Positions 1 to 5,294 of a stretch of DNA of 5,294 bases are shown here, in pieces; position 1 is the first letter of the stretch; each line of letters starts with the position of its first letter. The DNA lies in assembly GCA_027044845.1 (NCBI GenBank), contig JALUBM010000180.1, positions 1-5,294 on the forward strand, written 5' to 3'. The DNA is from Sulfurimonas sp. GTDB lineage: Bacteria > Campylobacterota > Campylobacteria > Campylobacterales > Sulfurimonadaceae. Below the pieces are notes generated by a model. The model was not told the DNA's origin. It searched no databases and saw nothing but the letters and a program-made list of their open reading frames with translations. The translations under genes were made by a program, and so were the position numbers.

Positions 1-251
1 CTAATGAAGTGAATGCAACAGGATTAATACAAATATATTTAGATGATGATAAAAAACTCCGTGTGAAAAAAGAGTATAAAAAAACTATTCTTAATGCTAA
101 AAGAATCCGTGAATTAGAAAAAATCAAACGAATTAGAAAAAATGACAAACTTCAGCAGAAGAAGCTTGAACAGCAGTTGACTGAAGAGGTTCAAAAGAAA
201 AAATTAGAGATCAGAGAAGAAGAAAAAAAAGAACTTTCTAACAGCTTATAA
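1..251 (+). CDS. C-terminal part of an unidentified protein with a lysine/glutamate-rich tail (partial)
   Basis: The frame is open to the left edge (first full codon at 3-5) and ends with TAA at 249-251, so this is the 3' end of a gene that begins outside the window. A GTG at 9-11 and no in-frame ATG near the edge give no reason to place the true start here. The first 15 or so visible residues (NATGLIQIYLDDD) look like the end of a folded domain. The remaining roughly 65 residues are very basic and mostly helical in character, with about 24 Lys/Arg against about 15 Asp/Glu, and Leu/Ile recurring in a coiled-coil-like pattern (for example RIRELEKIKRIRK and EEVQKKKLEIREEEKK). I see no membrane segment or catalytic motif. 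I do not recognise the family. Such a tail could bind nucleic acid or membrane, or mediate oligomerisation, but that is inference. The gene appears to end its own transcription unit, because a terminator-like hairpin follows 21 bp after the stop. Confidence 0.75.
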   Translation, partial: NEVNATGLIQIYLDDDKKLRVKKEYKKTILNAKRIRELEKIKRIRKNDKLQQKKLEQQLTEEVQKKKLEIREEEKKELSNSL

Positions 252-272
252 ATTTTTTATGTTCGTTCGGCT

Positions 273-327
273 GAACTTGAAACATCGGAGAAAATTAAAC
301 TCTCTCTTGATGAGAAGTTCTTTTTTT
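273..327 (+). terminator. Rho-independent terminator-like hairpin after the first gene
   Basis: GAACTT (273-278) pairs with AAGTTC (315-320), and seven T residues (321-327) follow directly. Inside this outer 6 bp stem, CATC (283-286) pairs with GATG (309-312), and GAGA (288-291) can pair with TCTC (303-306, or in a shifted register 301-304). The result is a long, imperfect stem with small internal loops. The stem is A+T-rich and interrupted, so it is weaker than a textbook terminator, but the T tract is in the right place. GTTC (265-268) can also pair with GAAC (273-276) in a competing 4 bp hairpin. It would end transcription of the gene stopping at 251. Confidence 0.6.
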
Positions 328-337
328 GTGTTATAAT
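307..337 (+). promoter_or_regulatory. Predicted sigma70 promoter for dnaB-comEC
   Basis: A perfect TATAAT lies at 332-337, preceded by TG at 329-330 with one base between, giving the extended -10 form TGnTATAAT. A T-rich stretch lies immediately upstream (321-327). Campylobacterota housekeeping promoters are known for a strong -10, T-rich upstream DNA and a poorly conserved -35. The best -35-like match is TTGATG (307-312), with a long 19 bp spacer, so it may not matter. Transcription would start near 344, leaving a leader of about 22 nt before the ATG at 366. The only ribosome-site candidate is the A-rich AAAGAG (351-356). Confidence 0.65.
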
Positions 338-365
338 CACTTTAAAAAATAAAGAGTAAATTACT

Positions 366-1814
366 ATGACACAAGACAATCTTTATAATTTAGCTTTTGA
401 ACGAAGTGTTTTAAGCTCTATCATTTTTGAACCGAGTCAATTTGATGAGTTGAGTGTAGAACTAAAAAAAGATGATTTTTACCTGCCTACACATCAAGAT
501 ATATTTCAGGTAATGTTGACACTCTTACAAAAAGATCAGCCAATAGATGAAGAGTTTATAAAAAAAGAACTTATAAAAGCTAAAAAATTTGATGAGCAGG
601 TTTTACTTGAAATTCTTTCAGCAAATCCTATAGCAAATACAAAAGCCTATGTTGATGAAATAAAAGACAAATCACTCAAACGTCACCTTCTTACGCTTAC
701 CACAGAGATAAAAAGAGTAACGGTCGAAGAAGAACTTCCTTCTGCCGAAGTTATAGATATTGTAGAAAAGAAGCTTTATGAAATTACGCAAGATAATCAA
801 ACAAGTGATTTTAAAGACTCTCCAAAAATGACTTTTGATACAATGGAATACATCAAAGAGATGAAAGCACGAGGTAATTCCGTACTTGTCGGTGTAGATA
901 CAGGTTTTAATGAACTCAACAAAATGACAACAGGTTTTGGAAAAGGAGACCTCGTTATTATTGCTGCTAGGCCTGCGATGGGAAAAACGTCGTTTGTACT
1001 TAACACTGTAAATTCTTTGATACTTCAAGGTAAAGGAGTTGCATTTTTCTCGCTTGAAATGCCTGCTGAACAATTAATGCTTCGTCTGCTTTCTATTCAG
1101 ACTTCTATACCTTTACAAAAGCTTCGTGTAGGCGATATGAATGATGATCAGTGGTCTAATCTCAATGGAGCGATTGATAGAATGAATGATGCAAAACTTT
1201 TTGTTGATGATCAAGGAAGTCTCAACATTAATCAACTACGTTCAAAACTTAGAAAACTAAAAAATCAGCATCCTGAGATTGAGATTGCCGTTATTGACTA
1301 CCTTCAGATTATGCAGGGAATTGGTTCACAAGACAGACACCTGCAAGTATCTGAAATTTCACGTGGACTTAAAATGCTTGCCCGTGAACTTGAAATGCCA
1401 ATAGTCGCACTCTCACAGCTTAATCGTGGGCTTGAGAGCCGTAATGACAAACGTCCAATGCTCAGTGATATTCGTGAATCTGGTTCAATTGAACAAGATG
1501 CCGACATTATTTTATTTGTATATCGTGATGATGTTTATCTTTACAAAGAAGAAAAAGAGCGTGAAAAAGCAGCAAAGGCGGAGGGCAAAGAATTTAATTC
1601 AACTTATATAGAAAAAGAAGAAGAAGATGCTGAAATTATCATTGGAAAACAGAGAAATGGTCCTACAGGACATGTCAAACTCATCTTTCAGAAAAAACTA
1701 ACACGTTTTGTTGATGCTCCAGGATATGCACAAGGTATTGAAACAGTGTATCAAAATATTGATACAACATCAGCAAATATTGACTTACCACAGGTAGAAA
1801 TGCCTTCTATCTAA
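366..1814 (+). CDS. dnaB: Replicative DNA helicase DnaB
   Basis: DnaB is the ring-shaped, ATP-driven 5'-3' helicase that unwinds DNA at the replication fork and binds primase through its N-terminal domain. The 482-residue protein is complete. An N-terminal helical domain covers about residues 5-105, a linker about 106-160, and a RecA-type motor domain about 175-455. The Walker A motif is ARPAMGKTS (201-209, with K207 and T208). The FFSLEMP motif supplies the likely catalytic Glu (E231). Walker B is IAVIDYLQI (307-315, D311). The ALSQLNR region follows at 348-354, and KQRNGPTG (428-435) carries the arginine finger R430. Between YRDDVYLY (386-393) and AEIIIGKQRNGP there are about 28 residues of Lys/Glu-rich sequence, clearly more than in E. 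coli DnaB; Helicobacter DnaB also carries extra sequence here. The ATG at 366 fits the family N-terminus and lies 29 bp past the predicted -10. comEC begins directly after the stop codon. No loader gene is visible nearby. Confidence 0.97.
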   Translation: MTQDNLYNLAFERSVLSSIIFEPSQFDELSVELKKDDFYLPTHQDIFQVMLTLLQKDQPIDEEFIKKELIKAKKFDEQVLLEILSANPIANTKAYVDEIKDKSLKRHLLTLTTEIKRVTVEEELPSAEVIDIVEKKLYEITQDNQTSDFKDSPKMTFDTMEYIKEMKARGNSVLVGVDTGFNELNKMTTGFGKGDLVIIAARPAMGKTSFVLNTVNSLILQGKGVAFFSLEMPAEQLMLRLLSIQTSIPLQKLRVGDMNDDQWSNLNGAIDRMNDAKLFVDDQGSLNINQLRSKLRKLKNQHPEIEIAVIDYLQIMQGIGSQDRHLQVSEISRGLKMLARELEMPIVALSQLNRGLESRNDKRPMLSDIRESGSIEQDADIILFVYRDDVYLYKEEKEREKAAKAEGKEFNSTYIEKEEEDAEIIIGKQRNGPTGHVKLIFQKKLTRFVDAPGYAQGIETVYQNIDTTSANIDLPQVEMPSI

Positions 1815-3098
1815 ATGAAAGTATTAGAGAAAATCTCACTTTTTAGTTCAAAAAAAGATGTTTTTCTCTTATTTGTTTTTATTCTTAGCTTACTTAGTAT
1901 TTCCCTCTCTTTTGAATACTACAAATACAAAGAACTTACAAAATTCGATTCACAGCTTCTAGGTGCAACAGTTCAAAAAGCCTACATAAAAACAAAACGC
2001 ACAAAAAAAGGCAAAATTAAAAGCTATGAAATTTTAAAACTCAAAAGTGATGACGGTCTTGTATTTTATACTCTTTCAAAGAAAAAGCTCAAAAATATGC
2101 AAGGAAAACATCTATATGTAGAAATTTGGGCAGGAAAAATTAGCTTTAAAGAGTATCTCAAAGGTTTTTTTAGTTTTAGCAAAATACTCAATATTGATAC
2201 AAAACCGACACTCAAACAAGAACTTGCCCTTTTTATAGAGAAGCAACATAAGAACAAAGACATAGCAAGCATGTATAAGGCTCTTTTTTTGGCAACACCA
2301 CTAGCACAAAAGATGCAAAAACAGTTTTCAAACCTTGGAATATCTCACCTTATTGCTATCAGTGGATTTCACTTAGGTGTTTTAGCTGCCATCCTCTTTT
2401 TTCTTATAAAATACCCTTATAAAATCTTGCAAAACAGATATTTTCCTTATAGAAGTTATAAAAGGGATAGCTTTATTATTGTATCTATTATACTCTTTGG
2501 TTATCTGCTTTTTATAGGTTCACCACCCTCTTTGCTTCGGGCATTTGTTATGCTTGTTGTAGGTTTTATTTTTTATGATAGAGGTATTCAAATAATTTCT
2601 ATGCAGACTTTGCTTGTTACACTGCTTCTCATTCTTGCTTTATTTCCAAAATTACTTTTTAGTATAGGATTTTGGCTTTCAATTAGTGGTGTTTTTTATA
2701 TCTTTTTGTTTCTAATCCACTTTAAAGATGCAAATAAAATAAAACAGTTTGTACTACTCTCTTTTTGGGTTTATTTGATGATGTTGCCTTTTTCTTTAGC
2801 AATTTTTGGAAATTTTAGTCTTTACCATCCTCTTTCAATTATTTGGACATCCATGTTTACTCTTTTTTATCCATTAGCTATTGTTTTACATGTAAGTGGT
2901 TTTGGCAATATTTTAGATACCCCTTTAGAATATCTTTTACATGTAAATACGCATGCTGTGCAGATTTTACTTCCAAAAGGCTATTTGATAGTAGAAATTT
3001 TACTCTCACTCGTAGCTATTTTTAGCAAAAAAGCCCTTTATTTACTTTTAGGCTATAGCTTTTTTATTTTTATATATTTCATCTATAATGTGGCATAA
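1815..3098 (+). CDS. comEC: ComEC/Rec2-family DNA uptake channel, short form
   Basis: ComEC forms the inner-membrane channel through which single-stranded transforming DNA enters the cytoplasm. The 427-residue protein has a first membrane segment at about 17-34, then a soluble beta-rich section (about 45-115) where the family has an OB-like domain. The polytopic competence domain follows. Family signatures visible are HLIAISGFHLGVL (178-190, matching ISGxHxG), GSPPSLLRAFVM (235-246) and FSIGFWLSISGVF (282-294). Roughly ten hydrophobic segments are present in all. The protein ends after the last one, with no C-terminal metallo-beta-lactamase-like domain, so it is far shorter than Bacillus ComEC (over 700 residues). 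From memory, Helicobacter ComEC is similarly short, so this is probably the lineage's normal form rather than a truncation. The ATG abuts the dnaB TAA with no gap. The nearest purine-rich match (AGG at 1792-1794) is too distant to be a normal ribosome site, so translation probably depends on ribosomes finishing dnaB. The last 51 bp overlap yihY on the other strand. Confidence 0.93.
   Translation: MKVLEKISLFSSKKDVFLLFVFILSLLSISLSFEYYKYKELTKFDSQLLGATVQKAYIKTKRTKKGKIKSYEILKLKSDDGLVFYTLSKKKLKNMQGKHLYVEIWAGKISFKEYLKGFFSFSKILNIDTKPTLKQELALFIEKQHKNKDIASMYKALFLATPLAQKMQKQFSNLGISHLIAISGFHLGVLAAILFFLIKYPYKILQNRYFPYRSYKRDSFIIVSIILFGYLLFIGSPPSLLRAFVMLVVGFIFYDRGIQIISMQTLLVTLLLILALFPKLLFSIGFWLSISGVFYIFLFLIHFKDANKIKQFVLLSFWVYLMMLPFSLAIFGNFSLYHPLSIIWTSMFTLFYPLAIVLHVSGFGNILDTPLEYLLHVNTHAVQILLPKGYLIVEILLSLVAIFSKKALYLLLGYSFFIFIYFIYNVA
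3027..3054 (-). terminator. Weak candidate terminator for the glcD-yihY transcript
   Basis: On the minus strand AGCC (54 to 51 of the 3000s, overlapping the last yihY codon) can pair with GGCT (3035-3032). Together with the last base of the stem, a run of six T follows (3032-3027 on the plus strand reads A). The stem is only 4 bp with a loop of about 15 nt, so it would be unstable. It is the best-placed hairpin plus T run after the yihY stop and it lies within the comEC coding sequence. Treat as tentative. Confidence 0.25.
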
Positions 3099-3869
3099 TT
3101 TTAATCCGTAAAGAAAAATAATCCATGAAACATAAATCCATAAAAACAAAAACATTAAAATAGCAAATGAACCGTACATTGTCGTATAAGATTTATTTAA
3201 AAATACATAATAGATAAAAGCATTTTTGCTCAAACTAAAGATGATAGAGACAATAAAAGAGCTGATAGCCGAGGCTTTTGGGCTTATTTTTGCATTGGCA
3301 GATATTTGAAAAATCAAAAAGAAAAGTCCCCAAATAATGATGTAGGGAATTAAAGGAAGAATATTTACTCCTGATGTCAAAGAGTTTGAAGCCATCAAGT
3401 TTGCAATGTACCCCGTAATGTAAAATGAAATACCAAGTGCAATAGGTGTCAAAGTTAATAGTGTCCAGTAGGTTGTAATGCTTTCCCACAATGTTCTTGA
3501 TTTTGCATGAAAAATTTTATTTGCAATGTATTCAAAATTTTTAAAAAACAGTAGAGAAGAGATTAAAATAGCTAAAAATCCAATAGCACCCATCTTGGAA
3601 GAATTTTGTAAAAAACCATTGATTTGAAACATTACACTCTCAGAATTAACAGGCATAAGATTTGAAAAGATAAATTCCTGAATTTTGACGTAATATTCTG
3701 AAAATGAAGGCATAGATGTTAAAATTGCCATCATTATAAGTAAAAGAGGAATGATGGTAAATATAGTATAAAAACTCAAACTTGCCGCAAAAAGTGTTAA
3801 TTCTTTGTCAACAAAGGAGCCGAGAAAGAGTTTTCCCTGTTTTAATATCTCCTTGAGTTTCTTCTTCAT
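3048..3869 (-). CDS. yihY: YihY/BrkB-family inner-membrane protein
   Basis: This is a polytopic membrane protein of the YihY (BrkB, PF03631) family, whose biochemical function is not established. Homologues are often mislabelled ribonuclease BN, but the genuine enzyme of that name is the unrelated ElaC/RNase Z. The 273 residues match the usual length (about 290 in E. coli YihY). A basic N-terminus (MKKKLKEILKQGK) precedes six hydrophobic segments at roughly 28-50, 94-112, 132-156, 169-188, 199-222 and 232-256. Family hallmarks are AASLSFYTIFTIIPLL (28-43) near the N-terminus and TMYGSFAILMFLFLWIYVSW (230-249) near the C-terminus. It has no nuclease-like residues. The ATG lies 6 bp after the glcD stop codon, with only a weak AAGAAA-type ribosome site, so it is almost certainly co-transcribed with glcD. 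Its last 16 codons and stop overlap the end of comEC, and both reading frames look intact there. The family assignment is firm; the role is unknown. Confidence 0.92.
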   Translation of the reverse strand: MKKKLKEILKQGKLFLGSFVDKELTLFAASLSFYTIFTIIPLLLIMMAILTSMPSFSEYYVKIQEFIFSNLMPVNSESVMFQINGFLQNSSKMGAIGFLAILISSLLFFKNFEYIANKIFHAKSRTLWESITTYWTLLTLTPIALGISFYITGYIANLMASNSLTSGVNILPLIPYIIIWGLFFLIFQISANAKISPKASAISSFIVSIIFSLSKNAFIYYVFLNKSYTTMYGSFAILMFLFLWIYVSWIIFLYGLKLCHIIDEIYKNKKAIA

Positions 3870-3875
3870 AATTTC

Positions 3876-5261
3876 TTAATTCAATCCCATTTTTGCAGGA
3901 TTAAGGATGTTATTTGGATCAAAAGCTTTTTTTATTGATTTAAAAAGTTCCATTTCTTCATCACTAAAAGCCATCCTCATGTAAGGTGCTTTTGCCAGAC
4001 CTATACCATGCTCACCTGAAAGTGTGCCACCCAAATCTATCGTTGCTTGAAACACTTCTTCTATAGCTTTATAAGCAATTTTTACCTGTTCTGGCTTGCT
4101 TCCATCGACCATGACATTTGTATGTACATTGCCATCACCTGTATGTCCAAAACATGGGATATTGACATTATATTTCTTTGCTATTGCATAAAATCTTTCT
4201 AGTAATTGTGGTAAAACTGCACGAGGAACAGTTACATCTTCATTGAGTTTTTTACTGCCGTAAATACTAAGTGAAGGTGAAGCATTACGACGGGCAAACC
4301 AAATATCTGCTGCTTCTTTTTCATCTTTTGCTACTTTAAAGTCACTACATCCGTTTTCACGAAATACTTTCTCAATTTGTGCAAGTTGAAAATCTAAATC
4401 ATCTTGAAGGTTTCCATCCACATCTGTAACAAGTAAAGCACCTGCATTGATAGGTAGTCCCTTATGAAAGGTCTTCTCAACCGCTTTAATGGTTAAATTA
4501 TCTAAAAACTCCATAGCAACGGGGGTAATACCACTTGCCATTGTCTTATAAACTGCTTCCATTGCATCATTCACAGTTGGAAATATACCCATTGCTGTTT
4601 TTGTTAATTTTGGTTTAGGAATAAGCTTGAGCGTAATTTCTGTAAGAACTGCCAAAGTTCCTTCACTTGCTATTAAAATACCGCTGATGTTATACCCCGC
4701 CACATCTTTAATAGTTCTTTTTCCCGCTTTTATCACATCACCATTTGGAAGTACTGCACGCGTAGCCATGACGTAATCTTTTGTAATGCCGTATTTTGCG
4801 GCACGCATGCCACCAGCATTTTCACTTACATTGCCACCAAGAGTTGAATAATCTTGACTTGCTGGATCGGGTGGATAAAAAAGCCCAATCTTTTCTACAG
4901 CACGTTGTAAATCCATATTGATAACACCTGGTTGTACGATAGCAACCATGTTTTTTATATCAATTTCAAGAATTTTATTCATATGCCTTTCCATGGCTAA
5001 GATTATTCCACCTTTGCTTGGAAGGGCACCTCCTGTAAATCCTGAACCTGCTCCACGAGGTACAATTACAATTTTATGCTCATTACAATATTTAAGTATT
5101 TCACTGATATCTGCTTCATCTCGTGGGAATACAACCGCATCTGGTTCAAAATGTTCCCGTGTTGCATCATAAGAATAGGCTAATAAATGAGCTTTATCGC
5201 TATAAATATTTTCTTCACCGACAATATTTTTAAAATATTGTATATGTTTTGTATCTATCAT
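3876..5261 (-). CDS. glcD: FAD-linked 2-hydroxyacid dehydrogenase, GlcD (glycolate oxidase subunit) type
   Basis: GlcD-type flavoproteins oxidise glycolate, D-lactate or related D-2-hydroxyacids to the 2-oxoacid and pass electrons towards the respiratory chain. The 461-residue protein is complete and of normal length. The FAD-binding (VAO-type) domain covers about 38-215, with VPRGAGSGFTGGA (67-79) and DPASQDYSTLGGNVSENAGG (132-151) forming the flavin site. The C-terminal FAD-oxidase domain covers about 220-458, with EDVTVPR (341-347), GHTGDGNVHTN (372-382) and GTLSGEHGIG (412-421). H373, H380, N382 and E417 correspond to the metal and substrate ligands of this family. It ends in the typical DPNNILNPAKMG. 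The start is supported by AGGAAG five bases upstream. Partner subunits GlcE and GlcF are not in the window, so the true substrate (glycolate, D-lactate, 2-hydroxyglutarate or other) cannot be fixed from sequence. yihY follows 6 bp downstream, an arrangement I recall from Campylobacter jejuni. A perfect palindrome lies within codons 7-14. Confidence 0.93.
   Translation of the reverse strand: MIDTKHIQYFKNIVGEENIYSDKAHLLAYSYDATREHFEPDAVVFPRDEADISEILKYCNEHKIVIVPRGAGSGFTGGALPSKGGIILAMERHMNKILEIDIKNMVAIVQPGVINMDLQRAVEKIGLFYPPDPASQDYSTLGGNVSENAGGMRAAKYGITKDYVMATRAVLPNGDVIKAGKRTIKDVAGYNISGILIASEGTLAVLTEITLKLIPKPKLTKTAMGIFPTVNDAMEAVYKTMASGITPVAMEFLDNLTIKAVEKTFHKGLPINAGALLVTDVDGNLQDDLDFQLAQIEKVFRENGCSDFKVAKDEKEAADIWFARRNASPSLSIYGSKKLNEDVTVPRAVLPQLLERFYAIAKKYNVNIPCFGHTGDGNVHTNVMVDGSKPEQVKIAYKAIEEVFQATIDLGGTLSGEHGIGLAKAPYMRMAFSDEEMELFKSIKKAFDPNNILNPAKMGLN
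5221..5241. repeat. Perfect 21 bp palindrome inside the first codons of glcD
   Basis: ACAATATTTT (5221-5230) is followed by one central base (T, 5231) and its exact reverse complement AAAATATTGT (5232-5241). The symmetry stops at both flanks (5220 G and 5242 A do not pair). On the glcD strand it spans about +21 to +41 of the coding sequence, encoding the end of Ile7 through Val14. It could be a dyad operator for a dimeric regulator, or fold in the mRNA just downstream of the start codon, or be a chance result of A+T-rich codons (QYFKNIV). It matches no operator consensus I know (not FNR, not Fur). Confidence 0.6.
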
Positions 5262-5262
5262 C

Positions 5263-5294
5263 TTATCTTCCTAATTCAAATTCATTTAACAAAT
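5263..5294 (-). CDS. Possible C-terminal end of an upstream minus-strand gene (partial)
   Basis: On the minus strand only one of the three frames is open from the window edge. It would read LLNEFELGR and stop with TAA at 5265-5263, one base before the glcD ATG. Such tight spacing matches the rest of this minus-strand unit and would place glcD inside a longer operon. Nine residues are far too few to identify a protein, and an open frame this short is expected by chance, so this is only a suggestion. Confidence 0.25.
   Translation of the reverse strand, partial: LLNEFELGR
5267..5272 (-). promoter_or_regulatory. Shine-Dalgarno site of glcD
   Basis: AGGAAG on the minus strand ends five bases before the ATG at 5261-5259. 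It is the clearest ribosome-binding site in the window and settles the glcD start. If an upstream gene ends at 5263, this site lies inside its last codons. Confidence 0.75.

Noticed and set aside
672..1073. 133-codon minus-strand open frame inside dnaB, with smaller ones at 797-1006 and 1304-1507
   Set aside because: They lie entirely antisense to a well-supported dnaB. Their translations are low-complexity or cysteine-rich, with no family resemblance.
1426..1611. 61-codon plus-strand open frame in another frame of dnaB
   Set aside because: It overlaps the conserved C-terminal motor motifs of DnaB and shows no ribosome site or recognisable protein features.
1827..1837. GAGA-AAA-TCTC mini-hairpin followed by a T run at the start of comEC, considered as an attenuator
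   Set aside because: The stem is only 4 bp with a 3-base loop and would not be stable enough for termination.
1850..1856. A7 tract in comEC and a T7 tract near 2283-2289, considered as phase-variation tracts
   Set aside because: Runs of seven are common in this A+T-rich sequence. They are shorter than typical contingency tracts, and the frame is intact.
2066..2272. Minus-strand open frame inside comEC, and a plus-strand one at 2843-3025
   Set aside because: Both are shadows of the comEC reading frame. Their composition reflects complementary reading of Lys/Leu-rich codons.
2884..2946. Direct repeat of TTTTACATGTAA at 2884-2895 and 2935-2946, 51 bp apart and in frame in comEC
   Set aside because: Each copy encodes a Leu-His-Val stretch (VLHV, LLHV). 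The core is a simple A+T-rich palindrome, so chance and codon use explain it.
3235..3489. 84-codon minus-strand open frame within yihY
   Set aside because: It lies within the yihY membrane-segment coding region in another frame and has no support of its own.
4918..5172. 84-codon plus-strand open frame opposite glcD
   Set aside because: It is antisense to the conserved FAD-binding domain, and its Ser/Thr/Pro-rich translation is typical of a shadow frame.

Overview
The window is A+T-rich, densely packed chromosomal DNA that I infer comes from a member of the Campylobacterota (Epsilonproteobacteria), most likely a free-living Sulfurimonas-like relative. Three observations suggest this. A replicative helicase gene is followed immediately by a short ComEC gene, an order I recall from Helicobacter pylori. 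The DnaB has a charged insertion just before its arginine-finger motif, as in Helicobacter DnaB. A GlcD-type oxidase gene sits beside a YihY-family membrane protein gene, as I recall from Campylobacter jejuni. No alignment was run, so the genus is tentative.

Layout. Positions 1-251 hold the 3' end of an unidentified plus-strand gene with a lysine/glutamate-rich, probably coiled-coil tail. The 114 bp gap that follows contains a rho-independent terminator-like hairpin (273-327). It runs directly into an extended -10 promoter (TGTTATAAT, 329-337) for dnaB (366-1814). comEC (1815-3098) starts on the base after the dnaB stop codon. Two genes on the minus strand converge on this pair: glcD (3876-5261), then yihY (3048-3869) 6 bp downstream of it. 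The ends of comEC and yihY overlap by 51 bp. Upstream of glcD, the last bases of the window may hold the end of another minus-strand gene, stopping 1 bp before the glcD start.

Together, the plus-strand pair joins replication-fork unwinding (DnaB) to transport of transforming DNA across the inner membrane (ComEC). The minus-strand pair joins a flavin-dependent 2-hydroxyacid dehydrogenase to a polytopic membrane protein of unknown function. Nothing links the two pairs functionally; they simply converge.

I found no rRNA, tRNA, CRISPR array, insertion sequence or other mobile element, and no new multigene system. The least explained items are a perfect 21 bp palindrome inside the first codons of glcD, the 51 bp convergent overlap without a clear plus-strand terminator, the compact terminator/promoter junction before dnaB, and the unidentified basic tail at the left edge.
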